DNA of 64,000 nt. Source: Halomonas almeriensis. Its GTDB lineage: Bacteria > Pseudomonadota > Gammaproteobacteria > Pseudomonadales > Halomonadaceae. The position numbers and the translations under genes were made by a program. Each line of letters opens with the position of its first letter. The first letter of the stretch is position 1. Location: positions 142,338-206,337 of the forward strand of contig NZ_JAUFPO010000004.1 in assembly GCF_030409235.1 (NCBI RefSeq), given 5' to 3'. Under the pieces are notes generated by a model. That model had not been told where the DNA came from. It did no database searches and worked only from the letters and a program-made list of their open reading frames with translations. This document shows positions 50,618 to 59,174 of this stretch, piece after piece.

Positions 50618-50825
50618 TGCCTGGCCTATATCGAGCGCTGCATCTGGAGGGTGGCCGGCGTTGTCAAGAGGGATGCGCAACCGACATGCGCCATGAGCAA
50701 AAGGGCATTCGGCTGGGGGTTATACGACGTTTGGCGTAATCTCAGGGGTCCATGGAGCCCCGGGCTCCCCGCGACCATTGTTTATTCGGCCGCCGATGGT
50801 GGCCTACTGGCAGTCGAGGTGATTG

Positions 50826-53800
50826 ATGCAACACGTCACACAGGAGGAGAGCCGACAGGATCTCCTCAAGCAGCTCAAGGAACGCCTGGAAACCCGTCTC
50901 GACAAGGAAAAGGCCGACACGGTCGACGACTTTGCTCACCTCTTCTACGCGGCCGTGCCCCTGGAAGACCTGACCGACCGACGCATGGACGACCTCTACG
51001 GTGCCACCCTCTCGGTCTGGCACTTCGTCCAGCAGTTCGACCACCAGGCCCCCAAGGTCAAGGTGCTCAATCCGGACTTCGAGGAGCACGGCTGGCAGTC
51101 CACACATACCTTCATTGCCGTGCTGCATGAAGACATGCCGTTTCTGGTCGACTCTGTGCGGGTCGAGCTGAACCGCCGCGGCATGACCATCCATGCCATT
51201 CACAACGCGGTGATGGCCGTGGGGCGTGACGACGAGCACCGCCTGACGCGCTTCGCCGCGCCGGACAACGCCGGCGAGGCGGAATACCGCGAGTCGCTGA
51301 TCGCTATCGAGATCGATCGTCATTCCGACCCCGCCGAGCTAGAACAGATCGAACTCAGTCTGCGCGAGGTGCTGCGTGATGTGCGCACTGCGGTGGCGGA
51401 TTTCGACCCGATGCGTGAACAGGTCCGCGCTGCTATTGCGGAACTGGAAGTCAATGTTCCGGCACAGGTTGACCCGGAAGACCACCGCGAGGCGGTCGAG
51501 TTTCTCAAGTGGCTGCTGGAGGATAACTTTACCTTCCTGGGCTATGACGAATATCGCGTCATCGACGACCAGGGGCGTCAGCGGCTCGACAAGGTCGAGG
51601 ACAGCGAGCTCGGCGTCTTCCGGCTGGACAATCCGCGCTACCAGGAGCGTATCCGCACGGATCTCGGGGTGGAGGGCGACCATTTCGTGCCGGTGCCCCA
51701 GCTGATATCGTTTGCCAAGAGTGCTTTCCACTCGCGTATTCACCGGCCGACCTATCCGGATTATCTGTCCATCGACCGCTACGACGACCAGGGCCGGGTG
51801 GTCGGCGAGCGTCGTCTGCTGGGCATGTTCACCGCCACGGTTTATAACGAGTCGCCGCGCAATGTGCCGATCCTGCGCCGCAAACTGCAATCCGTCATGG
51901 ACATTGCCGGGTTCAGTATCAAGGGGCACAACGGCAAACAGTTGCTGCAGATTCTGGAAGTTTATCCGCGCGATGACCTCTTCCAGATTGATACCCAGGA
52001 GCTCGCCCAGACCGCTCAAGGTATCCTCGACATTCGCGAGCGCCGCCGGGTGCGTCTGTTCATCCGCGAGGATACCTTCGGCAAGTTCTATTCCTGCCTG
52101 GTCTTCGTGCCGCGGGATGTCTTTTCCACGGAACTGCGGGTGCGGCTCCAGGAGCTGCTGTGCGAGGAGCTGGATGCCACCTCCGGCGATTTCAATACCT
52201 ATCTGTCTGAATCGGTGCTGGCGCGCATCCAGTTCATCCTGCGCTTCAACGGCGATGCGCCCACCGAATACGACATCAAGCGCATCGAGGAAAAACTGGC
52301 CAAGCTGGCCCGCAACTGGCGCGATGATCTGCACAATGCGGCCATCGAGGGCTTCGGCGAGGAAAACGCCAACCAGTTGATGAGCCGCTTCCGAGATGCT
52401 TTCCCGGCCAGCTACCGGGAAGACTTCTCGGCGCGCACTGCGGTTTATGACCTCCAGCACATCGGTGAACTCGATGATGGTTCTCCCCTGACACTGTCGC
52501 TGTATCGCCTGATCGAGGAAGAGGAAAGCGGCGTCAATCTCAAGCTTTTCCATCGCGGCGCACCCATTCCGCTGTCCGATGTGCTGCCGATGATGGAAAA
52601 CCTCGGCTTGCGCGTGCTCGGCGAACGCCCCTATGAAGTCCAGGCCAGTGATGGCGATTACTGGATTCATGACTTCACCCTGGAGCATCACACCAGTGTG
52701 GAAATGAATCTCCAGGAAATGCGCGTCCCCTTCATCGAGGCCTTCCAGCGTATCTGGGCCGGTGCGGCCGATAACGACCCCTTCAACCGTCTGATCATAG
52801 GCGCCAATCTCGACTGGCGCGAAGTGGCCATGCTGCGGGCCTACGCGCGCTATCTGAAGCAGATTCGCTTCGGTATGTCCCAGGCCTATATCGCCACGAC
52901 GCTGGGCAGCTACCCAGAGATCACCCGCGAGCTGGTCTCGCTGTTCGAACTACGCTTCGATCCCGCCGAGCGCCCCGAGCCAGGAGTGATCGAGGACTGT
53001 GAATCCCGTATTCTGGCTCTGCTTGACGAGGTGCCGAGCCTCAATGATGACCAGTTGCTGCGTCGCTACATGGAGCTGATCAAGGCCACGCTGCGCACCA
53101 ACTACTATCAGCGCGATAGCGCCGGCGATTTCAAGGACTACTTGGCCTTCAAGCTGGAACCATCGCGGGTTTCGGGCATGCCCAAGCCGCGCCCGGCCTA
53201 TGAGATCTTCGTCGGCTCGCCGCGGGTAGAGGGTGTTCACCTGCGGGGCGGCAAGGTCTCGCGGGGCGGACTGCGCTGGTCCGACCGTCAGGAGGACTTC
53301 CGCACCGAGGTCCTGGGGCTGGTCAAGGCACAGCAGGTCAAGAACGCCGTCATCGTGCCGATGGGCGCCAAGGGTGGCTTTGTCTGCAAGCGCATGCCTG
53401 AAGGGGCCGACCGCGAGACCGTTCAGCGGGAAGGTATCGCCTGCTATCAGATCTTCATTCGTGCCCTGCTGGATGTCACCGACAATCTGGTGGAAGGTGA
53501 GGTGGTGCCGCCCCGGGACGTGGTGTGCCATGATGGCAATGATCCCTACCTTGTGGTGGCTGCTGACAAGGGCACTGCGACCTTCTCGGACATAGCCAAC
53601 GAGATTTCCAACGAATACGGTCACTGGCTCAGCGATGCCTTTGCCTCCGGCGGCGCCAATGGCTATGACCACAAGGGCATGGCGATCACCGCCAAGGGTG
53701 CCTGGGAATCGGTGAAGCGTCATTTCCGTGGCCTGGGCATCAATACCCAGGAGGATGAGTTCACTGTGGTCGGGGTTGGAGATATGGCGGGCGACGTCTT

Positions 53801-55667
53801 CGGCAACGGCATGCTGCTGTCCGACAAGATTCGCCTGGTTGGGGCCTTCAACCACCTGCACATCTTCGTCGACCCGACACCGGATGCCGCGGCGAGCTTC
53901 GCCGAGCGGCAACGGCTCTTCGACCAGCCGCGTTCCAGTTGGGAGGATTACAATGCCGAGCTGATCTCCAAGGGCGGCGGCATCTTTTCACGCAGCGCCA
54001 AGTCGATCGCCATCACGCCGCAGATGAAAAAGGCCTTCGGCATCTCGGCCGACAAGCTGTCCCCCAATGAGCTGATTCATGCCATGCTTGTGGCGCATGT
54101 CGACCTCTTCTGGAACGGTGGCATCGGCACTTATGTTAAGAGCAGTCAGGAGACCGATGCTGATGTCGGCGACAAGGCCAATGACGCCTTGCGTATCAAT
54201 GGCAGCGAGCTGAACTGCCGAGTGGTCGGCGAGGGCGGCAACCTGGGCCTGACCCAGCTCGGCCGCATGGAAGCCGCCGCCCGCGGGGTGCGTGTCAATA
54301 CCGACTTCATCGACAATGCTGGCGGTGTGAACTGTTCAGACCATGAGGTCAACATCAAGATCCTCATCGACGAAGTCGTCTCGCGCGGTGACATGACGAA
54401 CAAGCAGCGCAACCAGTTGCTGGCCGACATGACCGATGAAGTGTCCGAGCTGGTGCTGGCGGGCAATTATCGTCAGACCCAGGCGCTGGATCTGGCCGAG
54501 ATTCTCTCGCTTCAAGGCATCGGGCCCTTCCGTCGCTTCATCAGCGAGTTGGAAGCGGCTGGACAGATCGACCGTGAGCTGGAGTTTCTGCCGTCCGACG
54601 AGTCCCTGCAGGAGCGCGCCCAGGGTCAGCAGGGCATGACACTGCCCGAGCTCTCGGTATTGATCTCCTATGCCAAGAGCGTGCTCAAGGGTGACCTGAT
54701 CGCCTCGGATGTACCGGATGATCCGACCATTATGCGCTTTGTCGAGCGTGCCTTCCCGAAGGCCCTCAATGAGCGCTATCACGACGAGATGTACGAGCAC
54801 CGTCTGAAGCGCGAGATCGTCGCCACCCAGGTGGCCAATGATCTGGTCGATCACATGGGCATCGTCTTCGTGCGTCGTCTCATGGATTCCACCGGCGCCT
54901 CCCGTGCGGATATTGCCCGGGCCTATGTCATCGCCCGTGACAGCTTCCAGCTGGCACGGCTCTGGGAGCAGATCGAGGCCCTCGACAACCAGGTCCCGAC
55001 CCAGGTGCAGTACTCGATGATGCTCGATCTGATGCGCCTGATCCGGCGTGCCACACGCTGGTTCCTGCGTCAGCGCATGGGCATGAACACCCGCGATACC
55101 ATCGACTACTTTGCCCCGCGTCTGGCTCAGCTCCAGGACAACATCGGCAAGCGCCTGCGCGGCGAAGAGCAGGAGCACTGGTCGGCCCGTCGCAAGGAAC
55201 TGACCAAGGCGGGTGTGCCCGAGGCCCTGGCCTCTACGGTCGCGGCGTCGGCCAGCCTCTATGCGGCACTGGGCATCATTCAGACGGCGCGTCAGACCGA
55301 AGAGAAGCCGCAGCGTGTCGCCGAGGTCTTCTATGAAGTCGGTGCGAGGCTGCAGCTGCCCTGGATCATTCATCAGGTAACCCAGCTGGAAGTTCGCGAT
55401 AGCTGGCAGGCCAAGGCCCGTGACACCTTCCGGGATGACATCGATCGCCAGCAGCTGGCCCTGACCGCCAGTGTCCTAGGGCTGGAAGGCGGCCCGCGGG
55501 AAAGCAGCGAGCGTGTCGAGCTGTGGCTGAACCAGCATCAGGCGATGCATGATCGCTGGCGCCACCTGCTGGACGAAGTCAGTGGTGGCAGCCAGGGCGG
55601 CTTCCCGCTGTTTGCCGTGGCGGTCCGCGAACTGGTGGACCTGGCCGAGAGCAACAGCGAAGGCTGA
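50826..55667 (+). CDS. gdhB: NAD-dependent glutamate dehydrogenase, large 180-kDa type
   Basis: The protein is 1613 residues, the size of the GDH-180 class. The N-terminal regulatory half has HEDMPFLVDSVRVELNRRGM and DNFTFLGYDEYRV. The catalytic half has GGLRWSDRQEDFRTEVLGLVKAQQVKNAVIVPMGAKGGF, with the substrate-binding lysines, and VVGVGDMAGDVFGNGMLLS as the NAD-binding fold. FIDNAGGVNCSDHEVNIKIL follows. It oxidises glutamate to 2-oxoglutarate and ammonia for catabolism. The ATG at 50826, with GAGGTG upstream, is chosen over a TTG one codon before. The gene is followed by a strong terminator and stands alone. Confidence 0.96.
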   Translation: MQHVTQEESRQDLLKQLKERLETRLDKEKADTVDDFAHLFYAAVPLEDLTDRRMDDLYGATLSVWHFVQQFDHQAPKVKVLNPDFEEHGWQSTHTFIAVLHEDMPFLVDSVRVELNRRGMTIHAIHNAVMAVGRDDEHRLTRFAAPDNAGEAEYRESLIAIEIDRHSDPAELEQIELSLREVLRDVRTAVADFDPMREQVRAAIAELEVNVPAQVDPEDHREAVEFLKWLLEDNFTFLGYDEYRVIDDQGRQRLDKVEDSELGVFRLDNPRYQERIRTDLGVEGDHFVPVPQLISFAKSAFHSRIHRPTYPDYLSIDRYDDQGRVVGERRLLGMFTATVYNESPRNVPILRRKLQSVMDIAGFSIKGHNGKQLLQILEVYPRDDLFQIDTQELAQTAQGILDIRERRRVRLFIREDTFGKFYSCLVFVPRDVFSTELRVRLQELLCEELDATSGDFNTYLSESVLARIQFILRFNGDAPTEYDIKRIEEKLAKLARNWRDDLHNAAIEGFGEENANQLMSRFRDAFPASYREDFSARTAVYDLQHIGELDDGSPLTLSLYRLIEEEESGVNLKLFHRGAPIPLSDVLPMMENLGLRVLGERPYEVQASDGDYWIHDFTLEHHTSVEMNLQEMRVPFIEAFQRIWAGAADNDPFNRLIIGANLDWREVAMLRAYARYLKQIRFGMSQAYIATTLGSYPEITRELVSLFELRFDPAERPEPGVIEDCESRILALLDEVPSLNDDQLLRRYMELIKATLRTNYYQRDSAGDFKDYLAFKLEPSRVSGMPKPRPAYEIFVGSPRVEGVHLRGGKVSRGGLRWSDRQEDFRTEVLGLVKAQQVKNAVIVPMGAKGGFVCKRMPEGADRETVQREGIACYQIFIRALLDVTDNLVEGEVVPPRDVVCHDGNDPYLVVAADKGTATFSDIANEISNEYGHWLSDAFASGGANGYDHKGMAITAKGAWESVKRHFRGLGINTQEDEFTVVGVGDMAGDVFGNGMLLSDKIRLVGAFNHLHIFVDPTPDAAASFAERQRLFDQPRSSWEDYNAELISKGGGIFSRSAKSIAITPQMKKAFGISADKLSPNELIHAMLVAHVDLFWNGGIGTYVKSSQETDADVGDKANDALRINGSELNCRVVGEGGNLGLTQLGRMEAAARGVRVNTDFIDNAGGVNCSDHEVNIKILIDEVVSRGDMTNKQRNQLLADMTDEVSELVLAGNYRQTQALDLAEILSLQGIGPFRRFISELEAAGQIDRELEFLPSDESLQERAQGQQGMTLPELSVLISYAKSVLKGDLIASDVPDDPTIMRFVERAFPKALNERYHDEMYEHRLKREIVATQVANDLVDHMGIVFVRRLMDSTGASRADIARAYVIARDSFQLARLWEQIEALDNQVPTQVQYSMMLDLMRLIRRATRWFLRQRMGMNTRDTIDYFAPRLAQLQDNIGKRLRGEEQEHWSARRKELTKAGVPEALASTVAASASLYAALGIIQTARQTEEKPQRVAEVFYEVGARLQLPWIIHQVTQLEVRDSWQAKARDTFRDDIDRQQLALTASVLGLEGGPRESSERVELWLNQHQAMHDRWRHLLDEVSGGSQGGFPLFAVAVRELVDLAESNSEG

Positions 55668-55703
55668 TCCTGCTGCATCCAGTGTGGACTCATGCAAGAG
55701 ACA

Positions 55704-55730
55704 AAAAGGGCGCCATGACGGCGCCCTTTT
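55704..55730 (+). terminator. Intrinsic terminator of gdhB
   Basis: AAAAGGGCGCC / GGCGCCCTTTT form an 11-bp stem with a 5-nt loop, 37 bp past the gdhB stop. The T-run is within and just after the stem. The A-run would also allow leftward stops. Confidence 0.88.
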
Positions 55731-55748
55731 CCGTTGGCGGGGGCGCCC

Positions 55749-55912
55749 AGGAGCCTGTCGGATTTGATCGATCGTCGCGAGAATCACGGATTTCGAGACA
55801 AGTTTATTTATCTGATGAGGCGAATAGCCCGCTATTTAACGAATCAGATCGAATGAAATTGGCCGAAAGCCCGGGCTTCGTAGCAGATCAGCGTTAAGTC
55901 CGACAGGCTCCT
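55749..55912. mobile_element. 164-bp MITE-like element with 14-bp terminal inverted repeats
   Basis: AGGAGCCTGTCGGA (55749-55762) and TCCGACAGGCTCCT (55899-55912) are perfect inverted ends. The interior is more AT-rich than the neighbourhood (for example ACAAGTTTATTTATCTGATG) and has no credible reading frame. The right end abuts the mgtE stop codon (TAG on the minus strand, 55911-55913). It lies between the gdhB terminator and mgtE. No direct target duplication is evident to me. No transposase is in the window. Confidence 0.65.
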
Positions 55913-57263
55913 AGAGAAGGAACATCGTGGCCAGCCCCAGGAAGGACATGAAGCCCACCACATCGGTCACGGTGGTCAGCACCACCGAACCCGACAGGGC
56001 CGGGTCGACGCCCATGCGCTTGAGGACCAGCGGAATCAGTATGCCCGCGACGCCGGCCGCCAGCATGTTGATGACCAGGGCGGCGGCAATGATGGCCCCA
56101 ATGGCCAGGTTGCCGAACCAGAGTACCGCCAGGACCGCCACCACCATGGCCCACAACACGCCGTTCAGGGCCGAGATGCCGACCTCCTTGCGCAGCAGCC
56201 AGTTACTGTTGGTACGGCTGATCTGGCCCAGCGCCAGGCCACGGATCGCCAGGGTCAGGGTCTGGCTGCCGGCGATGCCCCCCATGCTGGCGACGATCGG
56301 CATCAGCACGGCCAGCGCGACCACCTTGTCCAGCGCATCCTCGAACAAGCCGATGACCCAGGCGGCGAGAAAGGCCGTCAGCAGGTTGATGCCGAGCCAG
56401 ACCGCTCGGCGCTTGGCGCTGGGCAGCACCGGGGCGAACAGGTCTTCTTCCTCGTCGAGGCCGGCCATGTTCATCAGGGCCTGCTCGGAATCCTCACGGA
56501 TGACATCGACGATATCGTCGATGACGATGCGGCCGAGCAGAATGCCGCGATTGTTGACCACCGGCGCGGAGACCAGGTCGTGAGTCTGGAAGAGGGTGGC
56601 TACATCACGCGACTTCATGGTGCCCTGGATGCTGTCCACGTCCGGGTCCATCAGATCGGCCACCGCCGTTTCCGGGTCGTTGGACAACAGGCGGGCCAGC
56701 GAGAGTACGCCGACGAAGTGACCATTGCGGTCGACGACCATCAGCGCATCGGTGTTGTCGGGAATTTCCTCCTTCCAGCGCAGGAAGCGCTGCACCGTCT
56801 CCAGGGTGACGTCGGCGCGCACGGCAATGGTGTCGGTGCGCATCAGGCGGCCGACGCTGTCCTCCTCGAAGGCCAGGGTTTCCTTGAGGCGAGCACGCTG
56901 CAGTTCATCCATGGAACGCAGCATGTCCTCGGCCACCTGACGCGGCAGGTCCTCGAAGAGTTCGGCCAGGTCGCTGGTGTCGAGTCCTGCCGTGGCGGCC
57001 ACGATTTCCTCGTGATCCATGTCCTCGAGCAGGGTGGAACGCACCTCGTCATGGACATGCAGCAGCACCTCGCCATCGACTTCCTGGGGGACTCGCTCCC
57101 AGAGGCGAATCCGCTCATTGGACGGCAGTGATTCGAGCAGCAGCGCCACCTCGGCCGGTTCCAGGTCGGCAATGACATCATCGACCCATTCCAGGCGTTC
57201 CTGTTCGAGCGCCAGGTGAATACGCGACAGGCGGTTTTCCAGTGTCTCGGTCGTATCGGTCAT
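55911..57263 (-). CDS. mgtE: Magnesium transporter MgtE
   Basis: The protein is 450 residues. The N-domain (helical repeat) runs to about residue 130, followed by two CBS domains (VDRNGHFVGVLSLARLL and PVVNNRGILLGRIVIDDIVDVI) and five membrane helices from about residue 285. The pore-region signature MPIVASMGGIAGSQTLTLAIRGLALG and LVINMLAAGVAGILIPLVL are present. MgtE conducts Mg2+ and closes when cytoplasmic Mg2+ binds the N and CBS domains. I choose the ATG at 57263 (MTDTTETLENR) because GGGAG lies 6 nt upstream; an ATG 6 bp earlier touches the ribosome site. The stop codon lies at the edge of a MITE-like element. Confidence 0.95.
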   Translation of the reverse strand: MTDTTETLENRLSRIHLALEQERLEWVDDVIADLEPAEVALLLESLPSNERIRLWERVPQEVDGEVLLHVHDEVRSTLLEDMDHEEIVAATAGLDTSDLAELFEDLPRQVAEDMLRSMDELQRARLKETLAFEEDSVGRLMRTDTIAVRADVTLETVQRFLRWKEEIPDNTDALMVVDRNGHFVGVLSLARLLSNDPETAVADLMDPDVDSIQGTMKSRDVATLFQTHDLVSAPVVNNRGILLGRIVIDDIVDVIREDSEQALMNMAGLDEEEDLFAPVLPSAKRRAVWLGINLLTAFLAAWVIGLFEDALDKVVALAVLMPIVASMGGIAGSQTLTLAIRGLALGQISRTNSNWLLRKEVGISALNGVLWAMVVAVLAVLWFGNLAIGAIIAAALVINMLAAGVAGILIPLVLKRMGVDPALSGSVVLTTVTDVVGFMSFLGLATMFLL

Positions 57264-57460
57264 GTCCATCTCCCTGGAGGCGCAGCATCGTGAGGACGAG
57301 TCAGGCTCGTGCAGTATGCCAAGTAGACCACAAAAGCGGCCTCGCGTGGCAGCGTCAAGCGCGGCGGCGTTGCCCGGTGGTCCAGGCGGCACTTCGTCGC
57401 GGCAGCCTGGCTGCGCTATACTGCGCGCCCGTATCCAACGCTCAACCGCCAGGAGTTGCC

Positions 57461-58483
57461 ATGTATTCGCTTGCTCGCTCGTTGCTCTTCCGTCTCGAGG
57501 CGGAAAAGGCCCATGGCGTCGCGCTCTCGGCGCTGGACCTGGCTCAGCGAGTCGGTATGGCAGGCCTGCTGGCGGATCGTCCCGTGGCCGACCCCGTCAA
57601 TCTGATGGGATTGACCTTCCCCAATCGCGTTGGTCTGGCCGCCGGCCTCGACAAGAATGCCGATCATCTGGACGCCCTGGGGGCGCTGGGCTTCGGGTTC
57701 GTCGAGGTCGGAACCGTGACGCCCCGAGCGCAGAGCGGCAATCCGGCCCCTCGGCTGTTCCGCGTGCCCGAGCGGGGCGCGATCATCAACCGCATGGGCT
57801 TCAACAACGCCGGCGTGGATCATCTGGTGTCGCGGGTGCAGCAAACGCGTTTTGCCGGCGTAATCGGCATCAACATTGGCAAGAACCTGACCACACCGGT
57901 CGAACAGGCCGTGGATGATTATCTGTATTGCCTGCGTCATGTTCACGCTCACGCCCATTACATCACCGTCAACGTGTCCTCGCCGAACACACCGGGGCTC
58001 CGGAATCTACAGTTCGGCGAGCAACTGAACCGGCTGCTCGGCACGCTGCGCGAAGAGTGTAGTCGACTCGACCAGGCCGCCGGACGGCGGGTTCCATTGG
58101 CCGTGAAGATTGCCCCGGACATGAGTGATACCGAGGTGGCGACCCTGGCGCACGGACTTAAGGCCAATGACATTGATGCCGTGATCGCCACCAATACCAC
58201 TGTCGCCAGGGAGGCCGTCACCGGCCTGCCCCATGCCGAGGAAGCCGGAGGCCTGTCGGGTCGGCCGGTCTTCGAGCCCTCGAATGCCATTCTCCGGGCA
58301 CTGAGAAAGCATCTGCCGGATCTGCCGATGATCGGCGTGGGAGGCATTGACAGCGGTGATGCCGCCGTGACCAAACAGCGGGCCGGTGCGGATCTGGTCC
58401 AGCTCTACTCGGGATTCATCTATCGCGGGCCCGGCCTGGTCGGCGAGTGCGCGCGGGCCCTGCAGACAGCAAAAAGCCCATGA
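57461..58483 (+). CDS. pyrD: Dihydroorotate dehydrogenase (quinone), class 2
   Basis: The protein is 340 residues. It begins MYSLARSLLFRLEAEKAH, the membrane-associating N-terminus of class 2 enzymes. It has FPNRVGLAAGLDKNADHLDAL (FMN site), NRMGFNNAGVDHL, YITVNVSSPNTPGLRNLQ with the catalytic serine, VIATNTT, and the closing GVGGIDSGDAAVTKQRAGADLVQLYSGFIY. It oxidises dihydroorotate with quinone in pyrimidine synthesis. AGGAG lies before the ATG. Its stop codon falls inside the rmf terminator stem, so pyrD and the convergent rmf overlap at their transcript ends. Confidence 0.96.
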   Translation: MYSLARSLLFRLEAEKAHGVALSALDLAQRVGMAGLLADRPVADPVNLMGLTFPNRVGLAAGLDKNADHLDALGALGFGFVEVGTVTPRAQSGNPAPRLFRVPERGAIINRMGFNNAGVDHLVSRVQQTRFAGVIGINIGKNLTTPVEQAVDDYLYCLRHVHAHAHYITVNVSSPNTPGLRNLQFGEQLNRLLGTLREECSRLDQAAGRRVPLAVKIAPDMSDTEVATLAHGLKANDIDAVIATNTTVAREAVTGLPHAEEAGGLSGRPVFEPSNAILRALRKHLPDLPMIGVGGIDSGDAAVTKQRAGADLVQLYSGFIYRGPGLVGECARALQTAKSP

Positions 58484-58497
58484 CATTGTCATGGGCT
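58475..58497 (-). terminator. Intrinsic terminator of rmf, overlapping the end of pyrD
   Basis: AGCCCATGAC / GTCATGGGCT form a 10-bp stem with a 3-nt loop. On the minus strand it is followed by TTTTT, fitting rmf. The pyrD stop (58481-58483) sits inside the stem. Confidence 0.85.
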
Positions 58498-58534
58498 CGG
58501 CGGGTCGTCATCATGTTGGACGAAGTGGTGTCGG

Positions 58535-58744
58535 TTACCCGGCCACCATGGGGTTCTTGTGAATGCCGGACACGCCCGTCATGCCCGACCACTGGTCCCC
58601 GCGACCCTCACGCCAACCGCTCATCCAGTATTCCCGTAGATCGATGTCCTGGCTCGGGCAATCATCCCGCGACCGGCCCGAAACACCTGCCTTGTAGCCA
58701 TGCACATAAGCTCGCTGGAAGCGATCACGTTTTTGTCGTTTCAT
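58535..58744 (-). CDS. rmf: Ribosome modulation factor
   Basis: The protein is 69 residues. MKRQKRDRFQRAYVHGYKAGVSGRSRDDCP and YWMSGWREGRGDQWSGM match the RMF family (ERA-x-GY-x-AG, CP and W-x-GWREGR). RMF binds 30S subunits in stationary phase and with HPF drives formation of inactive 100S ribosomes. GAGGTAGACCT precedes the ATG. The E. coli protein is 55 residues; the longer C-terminus here is usual in Pseudomonas-like bacteria. It has its own terminator and a 430-bp upstream region without genes. Confidence 0.95.
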   Translation of the reverse strand: MKRQKRDRFQRAYVHGYKAGVSGRSRDDCPSQDIDLREYWMSGWREGRGDQWSGMTGVSGIHKNPMVAG

Positions 58745-59174
58745 AGGTCTACCTCGTGATGAAGGTGCCGATTTGGGTTTGGCGCCGCGGCTCGCGAACC
58801 GCTTCGTCGAACCCGAGTAGAGAGCCTGAAAGCGCGCCCGTGATGGATGTCGATGGGGCGTGGCTCGTAAACAAGACCATCAGGTTGAACATTGAGTAGG
58901 ACCACGAATGACGCTACTCATTGAGGAAACACTGTCTAAATGCCTGCGCGCGCCAATCGCTACGTTGTGCGGTGCTCGAAAACTCGCCTAACTAGATGTT
59001 ATGCCTCGTTTTCTGTGCTCCTACGCCTTGCGCTTTACGCTGCTAGGCTATTTATACAGCGCTCCCTTAATGGATAGACCAATGGGGTCGATTCTGTCGA
59101 CCGAAATCTGTCATTAAAGCTGCATTTTCCTGACATGAACCAGCCGGCTGCCCGGCAACGCCGATGGACGATCC
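58745..59174. promoter_or_regulatory. 430-bp divergent gap between rmf and rlmKL
   Basis: No credible reading frame is seen. The left half should hold the rmf promoter and the right half (AT-richer, around 59040-59130) the rlmKL promoter. TATTTATAC at 59049 and TTGTGCG at 58964 are weak -10/-35-like words I cannot pair confidently. No hairpin or repeat of note is present. Confidence 0.35.

Noticed and set aside
50651..51130. A 159-codon plus-strand frame overlapping the start of gdhB
   Set aside because: It lacks any domain, overlaps a secure gene in another frame and has no ribosome site.
54336..55373. A 345-codon minus-strand frame inside gdhB
   Set aside because: It is antisense to the well-supported glutamate dehydrogenase and has no family features.
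58986..59048. GCCTAAC ... GCTAGGC ends resembling an integron attC site
   Set aside because: The right end has one mismatch to GTTRRRY and the inner sequences do not pair as attC arms do. No integrase or cassette is near.
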